This document shows positions 16,208 to 23,073 of a stretch of DNA of 64,000 nt, in pieces (the stretch's first letter is position 1; each line of letters starts with the position of its first letter). The position numbers were made by a program, and so were the translations under genes. The notes beneath the pieces are model-generated. The model had not been told where the DNA came from. It worked only from the letters and a program-made list of their open reading frames with translations, and did not search any database. This DNA comes from Candidatus Hebobacterum abditum. GTDB lineage: Bacteria; Armatimonadota; Hebobacteria; Hebobacterales; Hebobacteraceae. The DNA lies in NCBI GenBank assembly GCA_029821875.1, contig JALGXW010000003.1, positions 62,001-126,000 on the forward strand, written 5' to 3'.

Positions 16208-18211
16208 ATGGCAGACAAGCTTTCTTGGGGGGTAATCGGCGCCGGCAGGATTGCCGGAGTCTTCGCGGAGGGAGTCACCGGATCTGACTTCGGCGCGCTG
16301 GCCGTGGTCGCCGACATCAGCGTTGAGCGCGCCGGTGACTTCGCTGCGCGATTCAACATCCCCGCTCACTACGCCGACGCTCATGAGCTGCTTCAGGATG
16401 AGCGCGTGGAGGCAGTGTACGTCTCCACGCCGCATCCGTTCCACGCCGAATGGGCGGTCAAAGCGGCCCAGGCCGAGAAGCACGTACTCGTCGAGAAGCC
16501 CATGGGCCTCAACCACGCCGAGGCCATGGCGGTGGTGGAGGCGGCTCACGCGAACGACGTCTTTCTCGCCGAGGGCTACATGTACCGATGCCATCCCCAG
16601 ACCGCGCGCCTTGTGGAGATCATCCGTGACGGCGCGATCGGCGATGTCCGAGTGATCCAGGCGGATTTCGCCTTCGACTTCCCCTTCGATCCCGCGCATC
16701 GGCTGCTCAACCAGGCGCTCGGTGGCGGGGGCATTCTCGACGTCGGAGGCTATCCAGTATCCCTGGCGCGGCTTATCGCGGGCGTCGCCGCAGGCAAGGA
16801 CTTCGACGAGCCAGTGGAGGTCAAGGCCGTGGGGCACATCGGTCCCGTCAGCCGTGTGGACGAGTACACAACGGCCTGCCTCAAGTTCGAGAGCGGAGTC
16901 GTCGCGCAGGTCGGGACGGGGGCCCAGGTCAACATGGAGAACGTCGCTCGCATCTACGGGTCCAAGGGCTGGATTCTGGTGCCGTCCCCCTGGATTCCCA
17001 CCCAGTCGGGTGGGACGAGCACGATCGTGCTGCACAAACAGGGCTCGCCCGAACCCGAGGAGATCAGCGTGGAGGCGGAGGGAAGCCCATGGTCGATCGA
17101 GGCGAGAACCGTAGCCGCTCACATCTCCGACCGGCAGCTACCGCCGCCGGCCATGAGCTGGGATGATTCGCTGGGCAACATGACGGCGCTTGACATGTGG
17201 CGGGAGTCAATCGGGCTGGTCTATGACTCCGAGAAGCCAGGCGCCCAGACCCAACCCGTTAGCAGGCGACCGTTGGGCGGAAGTTCGAGCAGCAAGATGA
17301 GGTACGGCCAGGTCGAAGGCGTCGGGAAGGACGTCTCGCGACTCATCATGGGCTGCGACAATCAGCGGACCATGCCACATGCCGCAGTGATGTTCGACGA
17401 TTTCCTCGAGCGCGGCGGCAACTGCTTCGACACCGCGTACATCTACGGCGGAGGACACCAGGAGCGCCTCCTTGGCCACTGGATGAAGAACCGCGGCCTC
17501 CGGGAGAAGGTGGTGGTGATTGGCAAGGCCGCTCACACACCGCATTGTTATCCGCACTATCTCAGGCCCCAACTCGAGGAGAGCCTCGACCGGCTCCAGA
17601 TCGACCACGTCGACATCTTTCTCGCCCATCGGGACAATGCTGACGTGCCGGTCGGCGAATTCGTCGACGCCTTCAACCAGCTCCTCAGAGACGGCCTCAT
17701 CAGAAGCTACGGGGGATCGAATTGGTCGATAGAGCGCGTGCAGGCGGCCAACGAGTATGCCGCGTCGAACGGCCTCGTGCAGCTGGCCGCTGTCAGCAAC
17801 AACTTCAGCCTGGCGCGCATGCTCGATCCTGTGTGGCCTGGGTGCGTGGCATCGTCCGACCCGGAGTCCCGTGAGTGGTTCAGGCGGACCCAACTGCCGT
17901 TGCTGGCCTGGTCCAGCCAAGCGCGCGGGTTCTTCGCCGAGCGCGCCAGCCCAGACGATCGCTCCGACCCCGAACTCGTGCGCTGCTGGTATTCGGAGGA
18001 AAACTTCCTCCGCCAGCAGAGGGCACGCGAGCTGGCGGACAAGCTGGGCGTCCTCCCGATAAACATCGCCCTCGCATATGTCCTGGCACAGCCCTTCCCG
18101 ACATTTGCGCTCATCGGGCCCCGCGCCCTCGCCGAAACGCGCACAGCCGTGGCTGGCCTCGACGTGACGCTCTCTCCCCGGCAGCTTCTCTGGCTCGACC
18201 TCGAGGGCTGA
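16208..18211 (+). CDS. Gfo/Idh/MocA dehydrogenase fused to aldo/keto reductase
   Basis: A 667-aa two-enzyme fusion. Residues 1 to ~335 are a Gfo/Idh/MocA oxidoreductase: NAD(P) motif GVIGAGRIAGVFAEG, the catalytic-region EKP at 96-98, and AEGYMYRCHPQ. Residues ~350-667 are an aldo/keto reductase with the full catalytic tetrad Asp408, Tyr413, Lys440 and His474 (FDTAYIYGG, IGKAAH, FLAHRDN). Two NAD(P)-dependent sites in one chain suggest coupled oxidation and reduction of a sugar, perhaps net epimerisation or isomerisation without free cofactor loss. That is inference. The chain is uninterrupted, with a Ser/Gly-rich linker near residues 345-365. ATG 16208 is used, with GGGAGA nearby. Confidence 0.92.
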   Translation: MADKLSWGVIGAGRIAGVFAEGVTGSDFGALAVVADISVERAGDFAARFNIPAHYADAHELLQDERVEAVYVSTPHPFHAEWAVKAAQAEKHVLVEKPMGLNHAEAMAVVEAAHANDVFLAEGYMYRCHPQTARLVEIIRDGAIGDVRVIQADFAFDFPFDPAHRLLNQALGGGGILDVGGYPVSLARLIAGVAAGKDFDEPVEVKAVGHIGPVSRVDEYTTACLKFESGVVAQVGTGAQVNMENVARIYGSKGWILVPSPWIPTQSGGTSTIVLHKQGSPEPEEISVEAEGSPWSIEARTVAAHISDRQLPPPAMSWDDSLGNMTALDMWRESIGLVYDSEKPGAQTQPVSRRPLGGSSSSKMRYGQVEGVGKDVSRLIMGCDNQRTMPHAAVMFDDFLERGGNCFDTAYIYGGGHQERLLGHWMKNRGLREKVVVIGKAAHTPHCYPHYLRPQLEESLDRLQIDHVDIFLAHRDNADVPVGEFVDAFNQLLRDGLIRSYGGSNWSIERVQAANEYAASNGLVQLAAVSNNFSLARMLDPVWPGCVASSDPESREWFRRTQLPLLAWSSQARGFFAERASPDDRSDPELVRCWYSEENFLRQQRARELADKLGVLPINIALAYVLAQPFPTFALIGPRALAETRTAVAGLDVTLSPRQLLWLDLEG

Positions 18212-18262
18212 GTCGGGTGCCGGCGGCCCCGCAGCGCGCCCGATTGCCCTGGCTAGCCAGGC

Positions 18263-18289
18263 AGGTCTGCGGAAAGCCTAAGCAGACCT
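18263..18289 (+). terminator. Hairpin downstream of the fusion gene
   Basis: AGGTCTGC (18263-18270) pairs perfectly with GCAGACCT (18282-18289), 50 bp after the fusion stop. The palindrome CCTGGCTAGCCAGG lies immediately before it. There is no T-run. The last base overlaps the next promoter's -35. Confidence 0.45.
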
Positions 18290-18336
18290 TGACACCACCG
18301 ACCTCTAGTGATACCTTCTCTGTGAATATCTTCACA
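18289..18336 (+). promoter_or_regulatory. Promoter with CRP/FNR-type operator at the start site
   Basis: TTGACA (18289-18294), a 17-bp spacer and TACCTT (18312-18317) make a good housekeeping promoter. Directly after it, TGTGAATATCTTCACA (18321-18336) is a perfect TGTGA-N6-TCACA palindrome, the consensus of CRP/FNR superfamily regulators. Because it covers the expected start site, bound protein should repress. The transcript would lead into the response regulator gene at 18717 through a long leader. The 505-bp gap 18212-18716 holds no credible gene. Confidence 0.75.
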
Positions 18337-18504
18337 GGAAGCGGAGAACGGTTCTGTCACCATTGTCCCCGTGAGCCCCGCATGGTGGCGCCACCGGGAT
18401 CCTCTACCGCCTTTTAGAGGGAGCACAAGCGTACACAAGCCCGCCTAACTGTCGGCCCGGACTACACCTGGATGTGACTCAGATCCGTGACTCAGTCTCT
18501 CCAG

Positions 18505-18531
18505 TATAGGTCGATTGTGAGGGTGTTCACA
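18505..18531 (+). promoter_or_regulatory. Second promoter-operator with CRP/FNR-type palindrome
   Basis: A TATAGG -10-like hexamer (18505-18510) is followed 5 bp later by TGTGAGGGTGTTCACA (18516-18531), a second perfect TGTGA-N6-TCACA site inside the longer ATTGTGA/TCACAAT repeat. No good -35 is seen, but a 9-bp direct repeat GTGACTCAG (18474-18482 and 18487-18495) lies just upstream and could bind an activator. The geometry copies that of the first site 195 bp upstream. Confidence 0.65.
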
Positions 18532-18716
18532 ATTCCCTCTCCACAGGGCTCGTGGTCACTCGAGCCGAGGAGAGGAACTCGTGGCCGCCAGTTGGCCCGC
18601 GTCGTGACGCTTCATGCGTGCGATGAGCGCGCCGACGACTGCTTGCATCGGGCGCTCGGCTCGGATGTCGGGGACCTCTACTGCACAAGCATGCCCGAGT
18701 CACAGGGGAGGGCAAG

Positions 18717-19160
18717 ATGGGAGAACGGACTCCGCGGAAGATACTGATCGTCCAGGATGACATCGAGACCGTCGAGGCCGTTAAGCTCGTGCTCGAAAAG
18801 AACGGCTATGATGTCGCCGCGGCCCCGAACGCGGAGGACGGGATGAAGCAGCTCAGGGCCGAGCGCCCCGATCTCGTCCTCCTCGATGTGATGATGCCGG
18901 CCGGGACGGAGGGGTTCCATTTCGTGTGGGCGCTCCGGAAGGACGCGGAGCCGGAGTGCCGCGACATGCCCATTATCGTGCTCACGACCATCCACGAGAG
19001 CAGTCCCTTGCGGCTCTACGCGGATCGGACCGACGGCGCGTACGGCCCGTACGAGTACCTCCCCGTACAGGCGTTCTTCGACAAGCCTGTCGACATGCCT
19101 AAGCTGCTGGGCAAGATCGAACAGTTGCTGGCCGAAAAGGAAGGCGCAGGGCCGACATAG
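18717..19160 (+). CDS. Single-domain response regulator
   Basis: A 147-aa receiver domain with no output domain. Phosphorylation-site residues are Asp14/Asp15, acceptor Asp57 (VLLDVMMP), Thr90 (IIVLTT) and Lys123 (FFDKPVD). The loop between beta4 and beta5 is longer than usual (TIHESSPLRLYADRTDGAYGPYEYLPVQ), which could form a partner surface. It probably works by protein-protein contact, like CheY or Spo0F. GGGGAGGG lies 6-7 bp before ATG 18717. No kinase is adjacent. The gene is preceded by the two CRP/FNR-type operators and followed by a hairpin over its stop codon. Confidence 0.9.
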   Translation: MGERTPRKILIVQDDIETVEAVKLVLEKNGYDVAAAPNAEDGMKQLRAERPDLVLLDVMMPAGTEGFHFVWALRKDAEPECRDMPIIVLTTIHESSPLRLYADRTDGAYGPYEYLPVQAFFDKPVDMPKLLGKIEQLLAEKEGAGPT

Positions 19161-19169
19161 CCCTGCGCC
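19143..19169 (+). terminator. 10-bp perfect hairpin spanning the regulator stop codon
   Basis: GGCGCAGGGC (19143-19152) is exactly complementary to 19160-19169 across a 7-nt loop. The loop and the first base of the 3' arm include the TAG stop (19158-19160). It is followed by CATCTTGGATTGA, with no U-tract. Confidence 0.6.
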
Positions 19170-19231
19170 CATCTTGGATTGACGGACTACCCGTGGCGGG
19201 AGCGCGCTGCAGTCGTGTTTTCGGGCTCTGC

Positions 19232-19786
19232 CTAGCGTCCCAATCGCAGCACGTAGCTCGAGCGCGCGTCCCGGAGGGTCACCCCCTCCTGAGCGATCTG
19301 ATGGACGCGCAGCCGGTTGTCGAGCCAGTCGCCCTCACGCACAATGTAGTGCTCCTCGCCCACTCGAAGCACCGCCGTCGACGGATTGCCGATGATGACG
19401 CCTGTCAGATGCAGGTTTGAACTGTGGTAGCCGAGCCCGTCTGGCGGAGGTGGCAGGATTGGCTCTTGATCCGGTTTGCTGCTTTGCGACGGCCTGGGTG
19501 CACTGCTGCGCGGCGGAATGATGGGACGGAAGGGGTCGTCTTTTGGCGGCTCGACCGGCGCCACCAGTGCGGCGAGCCGCAGGGAAGGCGACATGGCCGA
19601 TTGGCCCCCCCGCTGCACCAGCTGGGCCGCCTGGGTCGCAGCCTGGCGTCGGGTCTCCGCGGCTGCCTCCTTCGCCTCCTCCCGTCTTGAGAGAACACCG
19701 AAGTATATCCCAATGAAGGCCCAGATGCCGATCAGTACGAGGAACAGCACGATGACCTTGGGCTTGTCCTTCTTGTCGTATTTCAC
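19232..19786 (-). CDS. pilP: PilP-like type IV pilus alignment protein
   Basis: A 184-aa protein with one N-terminal membrane helix (about residues 10-30), a Glu/Ala/Arg coiled stretch, a Pro-rich linker containing DPFRP, and a C-terminal ~60-residue beta domain (LTGVIIGNPSTAVLRVGEEHYIVREGDWLD...GVTLRD). That C-terminal pattern is the PilP/GspC homology-region fold that contacts the secretin. Canonical PilP is a lipoprotein. This one has a transmembrane helix and no lipobox, more like GspC. It is the last gene of the pil operon and overlaps pilO by 4 bp. The secretin gene is not in the window. Confidence 0.75.
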   Translation of the reverse strand: MKYDKKDKPKVIVLFLVLIGIWAFIGIYFGVLSRREEAKEAAAETRRQAATQAAQLVQRGGQSAMSPSLRLAALVAPVEPPKDDPFRPIIPPRSSAPRPSQSSKPDQEPILPPPPDGLGYHSSNLHLTGVIIGNPSTAVLRVGEEHYIVREGDWLDNRLRVHQIAQEGVTLRDARSSYVLRLGR

Positions 19787-20484
19787 CCTCGACCTCCCTC
19801 GCCAGTCTGCCCGCGGCCGCCGCTGGAGGCGACCTCTCGGGCAGGCTCAGCGTCCTGCTTGCCAGATGGGGCAGGCTGGCCCGGGTTCTTGACCAGATAG
19901 AGGTCTATGGTGATGTTGCCGTTCACCCGGGGATAGCCGTCCCGCGTATCTGCTGCGATCTCAACCCGTTCGACGGTGAGCAAACGCTTGTAGGTTTCCA
20001 GCTTCCGCAGCAGATGGAAAGAAGACAGGAATGTACCAGAGTAGTTCACCGTGTGGGGAACCTTCTGTATGACGGGCCGGGGGACGTTGGGATCCTGGTC
20101 TGCATCCTGTTTCTGACCCTGCGGGCTCCTCGGAACAGCGGACCGAGCTGTGTCGGCGCGGCGCACCACGTTCAGCGTGTTGGTGGTTTCCGAGCAGAAG
20201 TCGATCAGGTCGCTCAGGAACAGCTGTTCCTCGTCGGCGCCCAGGATGCCGAACTTCTCGTAGCGAGACTCGCCGGGCCCCGGAGCACCCGCGATGCCGG
20301 CGTTCTCGATCTCCTTCCGCATATCGGCCAGGTGCTTGCTGGCGTCAGTCAGATCCTGATCGACGCGATCCAGGCGGCCGATCCGCGGCGAGACCAGAAC
20401 GAGGAAGCACAGCAGGCCGCACACGAAGATGGTGCAGACAGTGGCAAGCTGCGCGTAGCGCTTCATGCGGTCGTGCGGGGTCAT
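19783..20484 (-). CDS. pilO: PilO-like type IV pilus assembly protein
   Basis: A 233-aa bitopic inner-membrane protein: one helix (about residues 11-33), then a coiled coil (LDRVDQDLTDASKHLADMRKEIEN) and a periplasmic ferredoxin-like domain with FLSDLIDFCSET and FLSSFHLLRKLETYKRLLTVERVEI, characteristic of PilO/GspM. It forms the periplasmic alignment complex with PilN and PilP. The C-terminal ~30 residues are polar and Gly-rich. ATG 20484 overlaps the pilMN stop by 4 bp, implying coupled translation. Confidence 0.82.
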   Translation of the reverse strand: MTPHDRMKRYAQLATVCTIFVCGLLCFLVLVSPRIGRLDRVDQDLTDASKHLADMRKEIENAGIAGAPGPGESRYEKFGILGADEEQLFLSDLIDFCSETTNTLNVVRRADTARSAVPRSPQGQKQDADQDPNVPRPVIQKVPHTVNYSGTFLSSFHLLRKLETYKRLLTVERVEIAADTRDGYPRVNGNITIDLYLVKNPGQPAPSGKQDAEPAREVASSGGRGQTGEGGRG

Positions 20485-22091
20485 TGGGTCACCTCCTGCA
20501 CCTCAGACGCACGGGCGAATGCAGCCATCGGAGGCGGCTGTATTCCCCGCAGCAGAGCGCCGTTGATCTGATAGCGGATCACAGTTGACCCGCGCGAGTA
20601 GACATCGTCCTTGGTCAGTGAGCCAAGGCGCACGTTACTCAGATAGGGAGAGCTGCCGAGACGCTCGATGGCATCAGGGATGGTCTCCCGGTTTGTCGAG
20701 AGGCCCGTCAGCGTCAGTCTGGAGCTGTCCGGCGAGGCCATCCTGATCAGCCACATGTCCCGCGGAAGCCGGTCGGATACGTCGACGAGTATCTGAGACC
20801 AGCGCACGGCTCTCTCGCGGGCGAGACGCGCGGTCTGCCGCTCTACCTCGCTGTACAATGCCAGCTCGGTCGCCTTGGCGGCACGCAGGGCGTCCAGCTC
20901 TGGCTGCAATCTGACGATCTCCCTCTCTGTCGCGCCGAGCTGTGTCTCCTTCTTCCTGATCTTGCCGCCGAGCGACGAGGCCCAGAGCAGGGCGATCGCC
21001 ACCAGTACGACGACGGCCGCGGCAGCGACCTTGATGTAGGGTCGTGCCGGCCGCCACATCGTGCTCGAGGGCGGGATCAGGTTTATCGGGAACAGAACGT
21101 CAGCTTCCCGAAGGGCGGAGAGAGAGCTTCCCCTGATAAGCGCCAGTGTGAGGCTGCGCGTATCGCCGGCCGCCTGCGAGTCCACCTCCGCCGGGAGGCG
21201 GATCCCCTCATCCGGCCGGCCCAGCTGGACGGGGAGCTGGAGCTGCTCGGCAAGGTGGGAGGCAATGAGGTCCGCTCTCGGGTGGTCGGCCGCTAGAATG
21301 ACTCGCTGCACGGCCGACCGCGGGAATTGGTTCTGGAAGAACCGGAAGCAGTGCGTCAGCTCGGAGTAGAGCTGTGGCGGCGGCGTGAAGGGATCATGCT
21401 CTTGGGCGGGCGGAGTCATCCAGTCGCCCTGGTCGGTCTGCTCCGGCAGCCCGGCGTTGGCGGTGTAGCAGAGACGAAGGACTCCGCCGTCAAACACCAT
21501 GACGTCGGTCTTTGCCTCCCCCACCACGGCCAGCGCCACGACCCCGTCGGCGGAGATCTGCTCTCGATAGGCGTTGGCCGCCGTGACCGGAGCGGCCTCC
21601 ACAGACAGCAACTCCAGGCCAGCGGCGCGAGCGCACTCCTGACACTGCTCGACGGTGGCCGAACGGGAGGCGGCCAGGAGCACATTTGACATGGGGTTTC
21701 CGTCTTCCTCGAACTCCTCGACCGTGGAGCAGTCTACGTTGATGCTGTGTTCGGCGAAGACGGCATAGCGCTCTGCAACGGAGCGGACCGCGCCCAGCAT
21801 GTCCTCCCCTGGCATGGCCGGCAGCTTGATGAGCTGAGTGATCGCGGTCCCTTCGGACAGGACGACCACAGCGTCTCGGGCCGCCACTTGCTTCTGACTG
21901 AGGAAGGTGCCAATGGCGCGCCCGAGCGCCTCTCCATCGGCGAGCTGGCCGCCGTCAAACGCTCCGGAGGGTGCGTCGATATCCCCAAGGATGGAAACGC
22001 GAAGCTCCGCATCTGCGAAGTGCGCTTCGGCCAGCGTGATCTTGCTGGGGTCAAGCACTATTGCCAAGAACGGCGCTGTTTGCAGTGCCAT
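20481..22091 (-). CDS. pilM: PilM-PilN fusion, type IV pilus assembly
   Basis: A 536-aa protein combining two normally separate components. Residues 1 to ~330 form the actin-like PilM domain (FLAIVLDPSKITLAEA, QLIKLPAMPGEDM, SVEAAPVTAANAY, YSELTHCFRFFQNQFP). Residues ~345-536 form PilN: a membrane helix (VAAAAVVVLVAIALLWAS), a coiled coil and a periplasmic domain. In most species PilM binds the cytoplasmic N-terminal tail of PilN. Here that contact is made covalent and the INLIPPS motif of PilN (LFPINLIPPSS, about 337-347) sits at the junction. AGAGGT precedes ATG 22091. Upstream is a prepilin gene, 17 bp away. Confidence 0.88.
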   Translation of the reverse strand: MALQTAPFLAIVLDPSKITLAEAHFADAELRVSILGDIDAPSGAFDGGQLADGEALGRAIGTFLSQKQVAARDAVVVLSEGTAITQLIKLPAMPGEDMLGAVRSVAERYAVFAEHSINVDCSTVEEFEEDGNPMSNVLLAASRSATVEQCQECARAAGLELLSVEAAPVTAANAYREQISADGVVALAVVGEAKTDVMVFDGGVLRLCYTANAGLPEQTDQGDWMTPPAQEHDPFTPPPQLYSELTHCFRFFQNQFPRSAVQRVILAADHPRADLIASHLAEQLQLPVQLGRPDEGIRLPAEVDSQAAGDTRSLTLALIRGSSLSALREADVLFPINLIPPSSTMWRPARPYIKVAAAAVVVLVAIALLWASSLGGKIRKKETQLGATEREIVRLQPELDALRAAKATELALYSEVERQTARLARERAVRWSQILVDVSDRLPRDMWLIRMASPDSSRLTLTGLSTNRETIPDAIERLGSSPYLSNVRLGSLTKDDVYSRGSTVIRYQINGALLRGIQPPPMAAFARASEVQEVTQ

Positions 22092-22108
22092 TGCCTAACC
22101 TCTCGAAC

Positions 22109-22618
22109 CTACTTATTGCGGAGACGTGCCGCCGACTGCAGCCGGGCCGAGTGCCGGCTCCGATCCAACTGCAGCAGGACCGTGACGCTGTGCGCTGCGT
22201 CATCGGTCGCCGCTGGCTGACCGTCTCGGTCGAAGTAGTCCAGCTGCAGCTCAGCAACGTCCGTCGCCAACGCGACACCGCCCGAGTAGGCGCCGGACGC
22301 GACGCCGCAGTAGCGATGGAGCGTGCCTTCATTCACCCAATACCGGCAGTTTCTGTCGTCTTGGTCTACGAACCAAATCCTGTTCGGCGATGCATCGACG
22401 ACGCCGGACGCACCCCGCAGCCTCGAGATCATGTCGTCCATTGCGACCTGAGCCTTCCGGTTCACCTCTGTCTGCAGGCTCGTCGTGTTCTGGGTCTTGA
22501 TGCCCGCCACGAAGATGCGGTGGACTCCTGCAAGCACCAGCAGCCCAACGAGGATAGCCACGAGCACCTCGGTCAGCGTGAAGGCGCCCGCCCTTCTCCC
22601 ATGTCTTAGATTCCTCAT
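22109..22618 (-). CDS. Minor prepilin, PilW/GspJ-like
   Basis: A ~169-aa prepilin with a class III signal: leader MRNLRHGRRAGA, then FTLTEVLVAILVGLLVLAG. Cleavage is expected between Ala12 and Phe13. The residue at -1 is Ala instead of the near-invariant Gly, and Glu5 of the mature protein is kept. The C-terminal part (Asn-Arg-Lys-Ala-Gln-Val-Ala-Met-Asp-Asp-Met, then ELQLDYFDRDG) fits PilW/GspJ minor pilins. ATG 22636 is an alternative start giving a 6-residue longer leader. It probably sits at the pilus tip complex. Confidence 0.8.
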   Translation of the reverse strand: MRNLRHGRRAGAFTLTEVLVAILVGLLVLAGVHRIFVAGIKTQNTTSLQTEVNRKAQVAMDDMISRLRGASGVVDASPNRIWFVDQDDRNCRYWVNEGTLHRYCGVASGAYSGGVALATDVAELQLDYFDRDGQPAATDDAAHSVTVLLQLDRSRHSARLQSAARLRNK

Positions 22619-22640
22619 TATGGGTCTTGCGTCCATGCCA

Positions 22641-23072
22641 TCAAATGCCGGCCGGTGTGAAGTACGTCGTCAGAGTCGTGATCGGCCTCTCGGTACCGGC
22701 CTGGTAGACACTCACTGCCACCTTGTTCAGGCCAGAGCGGCTGTCGTCGTCGGGTCTGATCGTCTCGACCACCACCTCGACTTCGAAGAAGGAATCGCCC
22801 GCCTTGAGGTCAGCGGCCACGCGTGGCTCGCTGGACATGCTCGCGAAGTCGAAGTCCGAGCGTCGAGCCCCGGCCTTCACCTGCTCCATCTTGTCGCGGG
22901 CGATGCTCGTGGCGGCCGCTGTCAGGGTTGACTGACTCGTAGAGACGAGGGCCTGCGACAGCCCGATCACGACGGGCAGCAGAACGATCGCTACGAGGCT
23001 CAGCGCGACGAGGATCTCGACCAGCGTCAGGCCGTGACTCCCCCGCCACTTTGTCGTGAACCTTCGAGTCAT
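22641..23072 (-). CDS. Minor prepilin, PilV/GspI-like
   Basis: A 143-aa prepilin with leader MTRRFTTKWRGSHG and mature N-terminus LTLVEILVALSLVAIVLLPV. Cleavage is after Gly14, Leu replaces Phe at +1, and Glu5 is present. The length and the IARDKMEQVKAG segment fit the PilV/GspI group. The start ATG overlaps the end of the upstream PilX-like gene in the sequence AAGTGATATG, so translation is probably coupled. It is a minor pilin priming assembly. Confidence 0.85.
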   Translation of the reverse strand: MTRRFTTKWRGSHGLTLVEILVALSLVAIVLLPVVIGLSQALVSTSQSTLTAAATSIARDKMEQVKAGARRSDFDFASMSSEPRVAADLKAGDSFFEVEVVVETIRPDDDSRSGLNKVAVSVYQAGTERPITTLTTYFTPAGI

Positions 23073-23073
23073 A

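Noticed and set aside
18487-18747. 86-aa plus-strand frame ahead of the receiver gene
   Set aside because: It overlaps the operator and the ribosome-binding site of the true gene and has no start signal.
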